NCBI GenBank assembly: GCA_946616835.1
Contig: CAMOJK010000007.1
Coordinates: forward strand, 1 to 45,904
Reading direction: 5' to 3'
Source of the DNA: an uncultured Lachnospiraceae bacterium
Lineage (GTDB): Bacteria; Bacillota; Clostridia; Lachnospirales; Lachnospiraceae
DNA length: 45,904 nt
Below are positions 34,611-42,063 of this stretch, piece after piece. Every line of letters begins with the position of its first letter. Positions within the stretch are counted from its first letter, which is position 1. The position numbers and the translations under genes are program-made. A model generated the notes under the pieces. The model was not told where the DNA came from. It saw only the letters and a list, made by a program, of their open reading frames with translations, and did not search any database.

Positions 34611-35039
34611 ATGGATCAGAATCAGAACATGAATCAGAACCAGAATATGAACATGCAGGGCGGACCGGTTAACGGCCAGAACATGAACCAGAATTTCAAC
34701 AATCAGGGTTTTAACCAGAATCCTAATCCGGGATTCAATCAGAACCCTAACATGAATCCAAATATGAACCAGGGCAATATGCCTCCTAAAAAGGATAAGG
34801 TTACAGCAGGACTGCTGGCTCTCTTCCTTGGCGGATTAGGTATACATAAGTTTTATCTTGGCTATACTACTGAAGGTATCATTATCCTTCTGGTGCAGCT
34901 TTTGCTCGGACCGCTGACATTCGGACTTATCTATTTTATAACGGGGCCCATCCTGCTTATTGAGGCTATAATTTATTTCACGAAGTCAGACGAAGATTTT
35001 TATCGGACATATGTATTAGGACACAGAGGATGGTTCTAA
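34611..35039 (+). CDS. TM2-domain protein with Asn/Gln/Met-rich N-terminal arm
   Basis: Residues 1-60 are almost entirely Asn, Gln, Met, Gly and Pro (NQNQNMNQNQNMNMQGG, then further NQNPN units). From about residue 62 the TM2 hairpin begins: GLLALFLGGLGIHKFYLGYT (G-x-HKFYLGY signature), LLVQLLLGPLTFGLIYFITG and the closing KSDEDFYRTYVLGHRGWF. The C-terminal motif KSDEDF-x-x-YV-x-GH-GWF is shared with the two later TM2 proteins. The low-complexity arm could act as a flexible or self-associating tether. It has 142 aa. GGGGAGGA precedes the start. Confidence 0.87.
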   Translation: MDQNQNMNQNQNMNMQGGPVNGQNMNQNFNNQGFNQNPNPGFNQNPNMNPNMNQGNMPPKKDKVTAGLLALFLGGLGIHKFYLGYTTEGIIILLVQLLLGPLTFGLIYFITGPILLIEAIIYFTKSDEDFYRTYVLGHRGWF

Positions 35040-35147
35040 TCGGTTAAAAAGCGGACGATTTTGCAGATGTTTTGCAGGTATTGGTAATGGTTTACCGTAA
35101 ATTTGTTATTGTTAGTGACATTTTTGTTGTTATTCAATGAAAAATGC

Positions 35148-35177
35148 TTGCAAAAAGCTGTGTATGTATGCTATATT
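35148..35177 (+). promoter_or_regulatory. Promoter of tandem TM2 copy A
   Basis: TTGCAA (35148-35153), an 18-nt spacer and TATATT (35172-35177), with a TGC extended -10 (35169-35171). Copy B has the same pattern. Confidence 0.65.
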
Positions 35178-35261
35178 TTCATGTGTTGTGTTATGTAGTT
35201 TGACACGGCGTGGTATGTAAAAAGTAAAGTAATCTTAAGGGCTGTGCCCGGGGAGGTAAAA

Positions 35262-35392
35262 ATGGAAAATCAGAAGAGTAAAATGGTAGCAGGTCTGCTG
35301 GGAATCTTTCTTGGAGCATTCGGTGTTCATAAGTTCTATCTTGGATACACCAAGGAAGCAGTCATCATGCTTGTTATAAGCCTTCTTTCACT
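35262..35392 (+). repeat. Direct repeat, first copy (matches 35702-35832)
   Basis: These 131 nt, beginning at the start codon, are identical to 35702-35832, an offset of exactly 440 nt. After that the copies diverge, mostly at synonymous sites. Confidence 0.95.
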
Positions 35393-35510
35393 CGGTACAC
35401 TGGCAGCTATCGTTGAGCTGATCGGTTTCATCGAGGGAATCATCTACATCACGAAGAGTGATGAAGATTTCCAGGCTATCTATGTTGATGGTCACAAGGG
35501 CTGGTTCTAA
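35262..35510 (+). CDS. TM2-domain protein, tandem copy A
   Basis: This is an 82-aa TM2 protein: MVAGLLGIFLGAFGVHKFYL, a second helix rich in Leu/Ile (VIMLVISLLSLGTLAAIVEL), then IIYITKSDEDFQAIYVDGHK. ATG 35262 is chosen because GGGAGG precedes it; a GTG 18 nt upstream is in frame but lies before the ribosome binding site. The coding sequence is identical to copy B over the first 131 nt, and the proteins differ only near the end. A terminator follows and its own promoter precedes it, so it is a single-gene unit. Confidence 0.88.
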   Translation: MENQKSKMVAGLLGIFLGAFGVHKFYLGYTKEAVIMLVISLLSLGTLAAIVELIGFIEGIIYITKSDEDFQAIYVDGHKGWF

Positions 35511-35538
35511 TTTAAGCGGAATCTGATAAAAAGAATTG

Positions 35539-35570
35539 CCACCCTGTCATTTTTGGCAGGGTGGTTTTTT
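35539..35570 (+). terminator. Intrinsic terminator after TM2 copy A
   Basis: CCACCCTG (35539-35546) pairs with CAGGGTGG (35557-35564), followed by six Ts. Confidence 0.9.
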
Positions 35571-35606
35571 AGTATGATGAGCGCTATGCTTATTTATAAA
35601 TTGTAC

Positions 35607-35636
35607 TTGCAAATAAATAAGAAAATGTGTTATATT
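35607..35636 (+). promoter_or_regulatory. Promoter of tandem TM2 copy B
   Basis: TTGCAA (35607-35612), an 18-nt spacer and TATATT (35631-35636), the same hexamers and spacing as for copy A. Confidence 0.65.
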
Positions 35637-35701
35637 GTGAAAGGTATGTACTTGGTACATAAGAAAAATAATCAAAAAGCATAGCTTTAGGGAGGGAAAA
35701 A

Positions 35702-35832
35702 ATGGAAAATCAGAAGAGTAAAATGGTAGCAGGTCTGCTGGGAATCTTTCTTGGAGCATTCGGTGTTCATAAGTTCTATCTTGGATACACCAAGGAAGCA
35801 GTCATCATGCTTGTTATAAGCCTTCTTTCACT
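35702..35832 (+). repeat. Direct repeat, second copy (matches 35262-35392)
   Basis: Identical to 35262-35392 over 131 nt from the start codon. The first mismatch is a synonymous C/T at 35393/35833. Confidence 0.95.
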
Positions 35833-35950
35833 TGGTACACTGGCAGCTATCGTTGAGCTGATTGGTTTCATAGAAGGAATCATCTATCTTACAAAGTCTG
35901 ATGAGGATTTCCAGGCTATATATGTTAACGGACATAAGGGCTGGTTCTAA
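35702..35950 (+). CDS. TM2-domain protein, tandem copy B
   Basis: This is an 82-aa TM2 protein nearly identical to copy A; the few differences lie in the last 25 residues (for example IIYLTKSDEDF and YVNGHKGWF). The TM2 hairpin and the KSDEDF...GHKGWF ending are intact. GGGAGGG precedes the start. Its own promoter and terminator repeat the architecture of copy A, so the whole transcription unit appears to have been duplicated. The function is unknown. Confidence 0.88.
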   Translation: MENQKSKMVAGLLGIFLGAFGVHKFYLGYTKEAVIMLVISLLSLGTLAAIVELIGFIEGIIYLTKSDEDFQAIYVNGHKGWF

Positions 35951-35992
35951 TCCTTTTCGCAGATTGAACAGTAATATTCAGTAAGACTAAAG

Positions 35993-36021
35993 CCACCTTG
36001 TTTTATAACAAGGTGGTTTTT
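35993..36021 (+). terminator. Intrinsic terminator after TM2 copy B
   Basis: CCACCTTGTT (35993-36002) pairs with AACAAGGTGG (36007-36016), followed by five Ts. The stem differs in sequence from the copy A terminator beyond its CCACC start. Confidence 0.9.
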
Positions 36022-36034
36022 ATGTGCGCATTTA

Positions 36035-36043
36035 TGATACAAT
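36035..36043 (+). promoter_or_regulatory. Extended -10 element before the GNAT-like pair
   Basis: TGATACAAT forms a TGN-extended -10 about 100 nt before the start at 36143. No convincing -35 was seen. Confidence 0.4.
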
Positions 36044-36142
36044 TACCGCAAGTGTGAAGTACTTGCTGCCGCCGCTGCACAGGTTCTAAACAGCTGTCTT
36101 TGGTACATGAATAAAGAGCAGCGTGTAAGCCGGGAGGATTCT

Positions 36143-36979
36143 ATGTCCGTTCATAAAATAGATTCGGAAAATATTGATAAGTATAGTAAGATTCTCCCGA
36201 AACTGGCTCATGAGAATGTTGTGCGTTCCTGCTACAGAGGCGTGGCTTCTGAAGGGAATGAGGGTATCGCTATATTAATATGGGAGCTGGTCAATGAACC
36301 GAAGACAGGTGAGGAGAGGGCAGATGTCCGTTACATTGTAAATAAGGACATGGATGCTTTTGATGAAGTATTCAATTATTTTTTGAATTATGCTAAAACG
36401 CATTCCCTGACTGTAAAATTTGAAGTAAGGGGCACTGTATCCAAGGTTACAAAGGGCTACCTTAAGGAAAAGGGCTTCCCTCTTACCAGGGGGGAAGGGA
36501 AGGATGTGACCATAAGCGTGGGCGACCTGGTGAATGTTACTTCAAAGTATCGCAGGGATATCCCAGAATATATTAAAAGTATAGGGGAACTGAATCTGGG
36601 AGAGCTTGGGCGTGTGCTCAGGAAATGTCTGTACTGCGGTGCAGTGGGCATAGTCTATGATCTGGAGACTATAAATATAAGTTATTTCGAGAGGCGGGTG
36701 TCCTGCTGTCTCTATTCTGAAGGCGAAGTGCTGGGAGCTTTTATGTTCCATAAAAATGCAGAGAATGAGCTTGAAATATGTATCTTAGCATGTTTTTCTG
36801 ATGATCCAGCCGATATACTGTATATGCTGTGTTATTCGGGCATGGTGGCTGACCGCTGCTACCCTGCTGATACCCGCATAGTGATAAGGCGCAATACGAT
36901 GGCGATGAGAGGACTTGTGGAGAAGCTTTTTCCCGGTGCAAAGACTGTTACGGTTACAAAAGACGGAGTCAGAAAATGA
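36143..36979 (+). CDS. Divergent GNAT-like protein, unknown function
   Basis: The 278-aa protein shows no firm signature. It has two halves that each look like a degenerate GNAT fold: strands such as GIAILIWELV and ADVRYIVN followed by an amphipathic helix (DEVFNYFLNYAKTHSLTVKF), and a second half with EGEVLGAFMFHKN and ELEICILACFSDD. The acetyl-CoA loop Q/RxxGxG/A is not visible, so it may be inactive or structural. The start at 36143 follows a GGGAGGA site; an in-frame ATG 36 nt earlier lacks one. Its ATGA end overlaps the next, more typical acetyltransferase, and the two share the layout of N- and C-terminal halves, so they could be paralogues acting as a pair. Confidence 0.7.
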   Translation: MSVHKIDSENIDKYSKILPKLAHENVVRSCYRGVASEGNEGIAILIWELVNEPKTGEERADVRYIVNKDMDAFDEVFNYFLNYAKTHSLTVKFEVRGTVSKVTKGYLKEKGFPLTRGEGKDVTISVGDLVNVTSKYRRDIPEYIKSIGELNLGELGRVLRKCLYCGAVGIVYDLETINISYFERRVSCCLYSEGEVLGAFMFHKNAENELEICILACFSDDPADILYMLCYSGMVADRCYPADTRIVIRRNTMAMRGLVEKLFPGAKTVTVTKDGVRK

Positions 36980-37890
36980 TTAATTTTATATCGCTTACAG
37001 AGGATCAAATGCAATATTTTGAGGGTATGGATCCCTTTCTTCTTATGGGAAGGACGAAGTTTCCGGGAGTGTATGCCGTTGGTGTAGTGGATACGGATGA
37101 TGATGACGAGGATGTTCCGGTGGGACTTGTGATATGTACGGCATCAGGCACGGATTTCATTATTGAATGGATTTATGTTATCAAGGAAATGAGAGGACGG
37201 GGGATAGGGAGAAAAATCCTGGAGCGCATTTTTGAGATGGCAGATGAAGGCGAGATGGAAAATGTCTGTGCTTATTTTACTGCTGACTACGAAAGGTATA
37301 ATGTATTTTCCGATGCAGAGGATTTTTTCCGGGCTAATTCCTTTGACAATGAAGTAGAACTGGGGGGCGAATGGTATACGGACCTGAGAATGCTCATGAG
37401 GGACGAGAAGATGAAGGAAAACAGGGAAGATCCTGTGGCTGTGGTCCCATTGAGACGTCCGGTTTCTTACAAGACCAGGGAGATACTTAAAGAAATCAGT
37501 ACTGCCAGAACGGGCCAGACCTTTTTCAGCAAGAAGGGCTTGCCGGGATCTTATGATCCCAAACTCAGCTTTATCGTGATGGAGAAGCAGGAAGTAACAG
37601 GTGCTCTCATGGTTATGGTTGTTGATGACGTGCTGTATCCTACATGCATATTTGCATCCTGTGAGGATGATCTTCGTTCCATGCTCAATGCCCTGATAGA
37701 TTCCGCCAGGAGGATGGGGCTCCTTGGAAACGAGATGCATTTCATGATGCGGCTTGATGAGATAGATGCTATGGTGGAAGCTGTAATGCCTGTGAGCAGG
37801 ATACCCAATAAAGTTCTGGTAGCGAATGTGGCTTCGTACAGGGATGATGATTCTGAAAAAGCTAGAAGTATTTTTGATGGTCTCCTGTGA
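36976..37890 (+). CDS. GNAT-family N-acetyltransferase
   Basis: The N-terminal half is a GNAT domain: FIIEWIYVIKEMRGRGIGRK, where RGRGIG is the acetyl-CoA pyrophosphate loop, followed by ILERIFEMADEGEMENVCAY and a beta strand. The C-terminal 150 residues (KLSFIVMEKQEVTGALMVMV; DLRSMLNALIDSARRMGL) look like a second, degenerate GNAT half without the loop, giving 304 aa in place of the usual 150-180. The acceptor is unknown. Translation is coupled to the upstream gene by a 4-nt overlap. Confidence 0.8.
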   Translation: MINFISLTEDQMQYFEGMDPFLLMGRTKFPGVYAVGVVDTDDDDEDVPVGLVICTASGTDFIIEWIYVIKEMRGRGIGRKILERIFEMADEGEMENVCAYFTADYERYNVFSDAEDFFRANSFDNEVELGGEWYTDLRMLMRDEKMKENREDPVAVVPLRRPVSYKTREILKEISTARTGQTFFSKKGLPGSYDPKLSFIVMEKQEVTGALMVMVVDDVLYPTCIFASCEDDLRSMLNALIDSARRMGLLGNEMHFMMRLDEIDAMVEAVMPVSRIPNKVLVANVASYRDDDSEKARSIFDGLL

Positions 37891-37952
37891 CACGGATGGT
37901 ATATATAATGACTTGAATTATGACAAAATATCAAAAAAATGATGTTAATTTA

Positions 37953-37961
37953 TGGTAGAAT
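37953..37961 (+). promoter_or_regulatory. Extended -10 promoter before the GH13 gene
   Basis: TGGTAGAAT (37953-37961) is a TGN-extended -10 about 70 nt before the start. The leader holds a hairpin TCAGG-GTGA-CCTGA (37974-37987) with a GNRA-type loop. Confidence 0.5.
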
Positions 37962-38032
37962 TTCCGTGACTGATCAGGGTGACCTGAGGAAACGGCTATA
38001 AGTAAGCTGTATAAGGGCGGCGAAAAGGAATT

Positions 38033-40150
38033 ATGATCGAGAAAAGTTTGTTGAGGCTGAATGAATATTACATTGCAGGGATGCGTCCCATTATAAGCAA
38101 GGCTTCTTTCTATTCAGATTCCACACCGAATTTCATATCACCTGCGGAACCAATGCCCTATGATGTGGTAACGGTTCGTTTTCGTGCGGCTCGCAACAAT
38201 CTTGACAGTGTGATCCTTATTATGGACAAGGAAAAGATTCCTATGGAGCTGTATGACCGCGATGAGCTTTTTGACTATTATAAGGCAGAGATACAGCTGG
38301 AAGAGGATCCCCTCATATATTATTTTGAGGTTTCGGTAGGACATATTACGGTGGTGTTTGATACCAGGGGTGTCGGCAGGGTCCCTGATGACCATTACAG
38401 CTTCAGGATATATCCGGGCTTTAAGACTCCTGACTGGGTAAAGGGCGCCGTGATGTATCAGATTTTCACTGAGCGTTTCTGCAACGGTGATGAATCCAAT
38501 GATGTACTTACAAATGAATATTCATATATCGGAGAGCCTGTCAGGAAAATAGATGACTGGGACCGTAAGCCGGACAGCATGGATGTGCGGAATTTTTACG
38601 GTGGTGATCTTAAAGGGGTCATGAGTAAGCTTGACTACCTGGCAGACCTGGGGATTGAGGTCATTTATTTCAATCCGCTTTTTGTCTCACCCTCCAATCA
38701 TAAATACGATATTCAGGATTATGATTACATAGATCCTCATTTCGGAAGGATAGTCCACGATGAGGGCGAACTTCTGCAAGAGGGAGACAGGGATAATACC
38801 CATGCCACCCGCTATATTGACCGTGTGACCAATAAGGAAAACCTCGAAGCCAGCAACGAACTTTTTGCGGAGCTGGTGGCCGAGGCACACAGCCGCGGTA
38901 TAAAGGTCATAATGGATGGTGTTTTCAATCACTGCGGTTCCTTCAATAAATGGCTGGATCGTGAGCGCATATACGAAAATGCATCCGGATATGAAAAGGG
39001 AGCCTTTGTGGATAAGGACAGCCCTTACCATGATTATTTTAAATTCTACGAGGACAGGTGGCCGAATAACTATACCTACGACGGATGGTGGGGAAATGAT
39101 ACTTTGCCTAAACTTCACTATGAAGCATCGGAGAATCTGCATGACTATATAATGCGTATTGCGAAAAAGTGGGTGTCTGCCCCATACAATGCTGACGGGT
39201 GGCGTCTTGACGTGGCGGCAGACTTGGGACAGTCCACTGAGTACAACCACAAATTCTGGCAGGATTTCAGGAAGGCGGTAAAGGAAGCCAATCCCAACGC
39301 TGTCATACTTGCGGAGCATTACGGCTCGCCCAATGCATGGCTCAAGGGCGGTGAGTGGGATACGGTCATGAATTACGACGCGTTTATGGAACCTTTGACC
39401 TGGTTCCTCACCGGAATGCAGAAGCATAGCGATGAGTACAGGGAAGACCAGCTTAACAATGCCGAGAATTTCTGGAACGCCATGGTATACCATAATGCAG
39501 AGATGACGGCACCTTCAATGTTAACGGCGATGAACGAGCTGTCCAACCATGATCATTCCAGATTTCTTACCCGTACAAATCATATAGTTGGCAGGACCGG
39601 GACTCTCGGTCCGGATGCTGCCGACAGGGATGTGAACAAAGCGGTAATGCGGGAAGCTGTCCTGGTGCAGTTTACCTGGATGGGAGCTCCTACCATATAT
39701 TATGGAGACGAGGCCGGAGTGTGCGGATTTACGGATCCGGATAACCGCCGTACCTATCCCTGGGGGCATGAAGACAGGGAGATGATAGAGTTTCATAAAA
39801 AGATGATCTCTATCAGAAAGAAATACCATGAATTTAAATATGGTTCAATAAAGGTGCTGAAGATAAAACACGGCCTGCTGGCATTTGGGCGTTTCAGCAA
39901 AAAAGGCCAGTCAGCGGTGATCGTGAATAATACTGCGGAGACTATTGTGGAGGAAATCTCCCTCTGGGAGCTGGGTATCCGTAAGAATGCCACTCTTAAA
40001 CAGGTAATGCTGACCTGGGAGGATGGCTTTGACGATGCGCACCGTGAGTACTGGCTTGAAAATGGGCGTATAATACTTACTCTGCCGCCTTTTTCCGGAA
40101 CTATCTTAAGACACGGAGGCGACGGAGGCCTGAAGCTGGCAAATGAATAA
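38033..40150 (+). CDS. GH13 alpha-amylase family enzyme, neopullulanase/cyclomaltodextrinase type
   Basis: This enzyme hydrolyses alpha-1,4 (and possibly alpha-1,6) bonds of maltodextrins, pullulan or cyclodextrins. The conserved GH13 regions are visible: DGVFNHCG (about 295), GWRLDVAAD with the nucleophile Asp (about 392), VILAEHYG with the acid Glu (about 427) and LSNHDHSR (about 503). Residues about 25-125 form a beta-sandwich like CBM34 (VTVRFRAARNN, YYFEVSVGHITVVF), which in neopullulanases mediates dimerisation. The region HKYDIQDYDYIDPHFG is typical of the subgroup. It has no signal peptide in 705 aa, so it acts in the cytoplasm on imported maltodextrin. It precedes the second importer but is separated by 331 nt with an independent promoter. 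Confidence 0.93.
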   Translation: MIEKSLLRLNEYYIAGMRPIISKASFYSDSTPNFISPAEPMPYDVVTVRFRAARNNLDSVILIMDKEKIPMELYDRDELFDYYKAEIQLEEDPLIYYFEVSVGHITVVFDTRGVGRVPDDHYSFRIYPGFKTPDWVKGAVMYQIFTERFCNGDESNDVLTNEYSYIGEPVRKIDDWDRKPDSMDVRNFYGGDLKGVMSKLDYLADLGIEVIYFNPLFVSPSNHKYDIQDYDYIDPHFGRIVHDEGELLQEGDRDNTHATRYIDRVTNKENLEASNELFAELVAEAHSRGIKVIMDGVFNHCGSFNKWLDRERIYENASGYEKGAFVDKDSPYHDYFKFYEDRWPNNYTYDGWWGNDTLPKLHYEASENLHDYIMRIAKKWVSAPYNADGWRLDVAADLGQSTEYNHKFWQDFRKAVKEANPNAVILAEHYGSPNAWLKGGEWDTVMNYDAFMEPLTWFLTGMQKHSDEYREDQLNNAENFWNAMVYHNAEMTAPSMLTAMNELSNHDHSRFLTRTNHIVGRTGTLGPDAADRDVNKAVMREAVLVQFTWMGAPTIYYGDEAGVCGFTDPDNRRTYPWGHEDREMIEFHKKMISIRKKYHEFKYGSIKVLKIKHGLLAFGRFSKKGQSAVIVNNTAETIVEEISLWELGIRKNATLKQVMLTWEDGFDDAHREYWLENGRIILTLPPFSGTILRHGGDGGLKLANE

Positions 40151-40298
40151 ATCGGTAACCATGACCGCTGGAATGGTGATTTTGTATACATCTGAATGTG
40201 AAGTGTTCGAATAATTTCGGAAATATCCCCCTGGCAGGTGATGTAAGGGGCGAAAATCTCTCTACAATATATAGTAGATAAATCTAGAACAAATACAA

Positions 40299-40375
40299 TT
40301 ATGAACAGTTTATGAACGAATTGTGAATAAAAGTTCATAATTAGTTTTGTTAAACATTCACAATTATTCACAATT
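40299..40375. promoter_or_regulatory. Cluster of repeated operator-like words upstream of the second importer
   Basis: Two words recur. TTATGAAC occurs at 40299-40306 and 40310-40317 and inverted (GTTCATAA) at 40333-40340. AATTGTGAAT occurs at 40319-40328 and inverted (ATTCACAATT) as a perfect tandem pair at 40356-40365 and 40366-40375. All lie within about 90 nt upstream of the -35, the position expected for activator or repressor binding. The rest of the 40151-40298 gap shows nothing clear. Confidence 0.6.
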
Positions 40376-40389
40376 TTTTCATTTTTGTC

Positions 40390-40418
40390 TTGCACATTTT
40401 TTTTGCCTATGCTAATAT
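40390..40418 (+). promoter_or_regulatory. Promoter of the second importer operon
   Basis: TTGCAC (40390-40395), a 17-nt spacer and TAATAT (40413-40418), with a TGC extended -10 (40410-40412). Transcription would start near 40425. Confidence 0.6.
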
Positions 40419-40426
40419 TCAAATTG

Positions 40427-40447
40427 CAGACGGCATAGGGCCGTCTG
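40427..40447 (+). promoter_or_regulatory. 5'-terminal mRNA hairpin
   Basis: CAGACGGC (40427-40434) pairs perfectly with GCCGTCTG (40440-40447) around a 5-nt loop. It would lie at the very 5' end of the transcript, a place where stem-loops protect mRNA from decay. The GGGAGG site follows at 40464-40469. Confidence 0.7.
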
Positions 40448-40481
40448 ATTATACAAATATTTATGGGAGGTAATTGTAACA

Positions 40482-41936
40482 ATGAAAAAGAGATTATTGG
40501 CACTTTCTATGGCAATGATCATGGTTGCAGGCACTCTGACAGCTTGTACAACAGAGCAGGCTCCTGCTGAAGGCGGCGAGACAGCTACTGAGGCTCCTGC
40601 TGAGGGTGGCGAAGAGGCTACAGAGGCTCCTGCTGATGGTGGCGAGGCAGCTACAGAGGCTCCTGCTGTTCAGGATGCAGCTACTATGGAAGCTCCTAGC
40701 ACAGAAGGTTGGGATGAGAGCAAGAAGATCTATGCTTACTCTTGGAATGATGAGTTCGGCAGCAGACTTCAGATGGTACTTGATGAGTATCCTGAGTACG
40801 CTGATTATGTTGAGTTCATCAACCTCGGTGTATCCGGAACAGACGGAACATATCAGACAGCTATCGAGACAGCTATGACTTCTGGCGACAAGTATCCTTC
40901 ACTTGTTCCTGCTGATAACGATGTAGCTAAGAACTTCACAGAAGGCGTTGGTTTCATGCCTGTATCTGAAGTTGGTATCACACCTGAGATGTATGCAAAT
41001 GCATATCAGTACACTGTTGATTACGCTACTGTTGACGGCGAGCTTATGGCTCTTACATGGCAGGCAACACCCGGATGTCTCATCTACAGAACAGATATCG
41101 CTGAGGAAGTTCTTGGCACATCTGATCCTGCTGAGGTTCAGGAGGCCGTTAAGGATTGGGATGCATTCTTCGCAACAGCTGACAAGATGAAGGAAGCTGG
41201 TTACAAGATGGTATCTGGTCCTGATGAAGTTAAGTATGCTATGTGGGATCAGCAGACACAGCCTTGGGTAACAACCGCAGCTGATGGTTCTGAGACTCTT
41301 ACACTTGACAGCTCTGTAACAGATTATCTTGAGACAGCTAAGAAGCTCTATGATGGAGATTACACAGATAAGTCTTCTATGTGGTCAGACGGTTGGAATG
41401 CTAACTACGAAGGTAAGGTATTCTGCTACTTCGGATGCACATGGTCAGTTTACTGGTGCATCAGCACATCTCCTGACAGCGCAACAAGCACCTATGGTAA
41501 GTTCCACATCTGCCAGGGTCCTGTTTCCTATCACTGGGGCGGTACTTATGTATGCGTAGGTGAGGATACTCCTAACCCTGAGCTTTGCGGATTCCTTCTT
41601 TATGAGCTTTGCTGCGATAAGGATATGATGTACAAGATCTCTGCTGAGACCGCTGATTTCGTAAACAACAAGGCTGCTATGGAGCAGATCGCTGCTGACG
41701 GCGTTATCGCTGATCCTGCTGCTGTTCTTGGCGGACAGAACCCTGTTGAAATCTGGCTTCAGTCTGCACCTGGAATCGACCTTAGCAACGCTACTTACAT
41801 GGATTCTGCTATCAAGGCTATCATCGACAAGGCTTCTGAGGGTTACAACTCAGGTACCTATGCTACAGCTGATGATGCAATCCAGTTCATCAAGGACGAA
41901 GTTGCTTCCGGTTACACCAACATCACTGTAGAATAA
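40482..41936 (+). CDS. Extracellular solute-binding lipoprotein, CUT1 ABC importer (maltodextrin-like)
   Basis: This is the binding subunit of the second sugar importer. Lipobox LTAC places the lipidated Cys at residue 22. The next ~45 residues form a low-complexity tether of three TEAPA-xGGE-type units, lifting the binding domain from the membrane. The binding-protein body starts near residue 70 (KKIYAYSWNDEFGSRLQMVL) and ends at about 484, the usual size for a family-1 sugar-binding protein. Maltodextrin is inferred from the neighbouring GH13 enzyme. Codon usage is highly biased toward the same few codons as in the first binding protein, implying high expression. GGGAGG precedes the start. 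Confidence 0.92.
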   Translation: MKKRLLALSMAMIMVAGTLTACTTEQAPAEGGETATEAPAEGGEEATEAPADGGEAATEAPAVQDAATMEAPSTEGWDESKKIYAYSWNDEFGSRLQMVLDEYPEYADYVEFINLGVSGTDGTYQTAIETAMTSGDKYPSLVPADNDVAKNFTEGVGFMPVSEVGITPEMYANAYQYTVDYATVDGELMALTWQATPGCLIYRTDIAEEVLGTSDPAEVQEAVKDWDAFFATADKMKEAGYKMVSGPDEVKYAMWDQQTQPWVTTAADGSETLTLDSSVTDYLETAKKLYDGDYTDKSSMWSDGWNANYEGKVFCYFGCTWSVYWCISTSPDSATSTYGKFHICQGPVSYHWGGTYVCVGEDTPNPELCGFLLYELCCDKDMMYKISAETADFVNNKAAMEQIAADGVIADPAAVLGGQNPVEIWLQSAPGIDLSNATYMDSAIKAIIDKASEGYNSGTYATADDAIQFIKDEVASGYTNITVE

Positions 41937-41974
41937 TCTGCAGAGACTGTAGTAAAACTTAAATGGTAAGAAGG

Positions 41975-42006
41975 CTGTGCATCGGTATGAACATACCGGT
42001 GCACAG
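41975..42006 (+). promoter_or_regulatory. Intercistronic hairpin after the second binding-protein gene
   Basis: CTGTGCATCGGTATG (41975-41989) pairs with CATACCGGTGCACAG (41992-42006), up to 15 bp with one G-U (the inner pair must open). No T-run follows. It is the counterpart of the hairpin at 7506-7531 and probably stabilises the binding-protein mRNA. Confidence 0.7.
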
Positions 42007-42063
42007 TTTATCCATTAAAAAAAGAAGCGTATACTAACTTATCCGGATTGGGGAGTGACAAAA

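Noticed and set aside
38687-39493. A 268-aa - strand open frame inside the GH13 gene
   Set aside because: It runs opposite to a gene with all catalytic motifs in place and has no recognisable domain.
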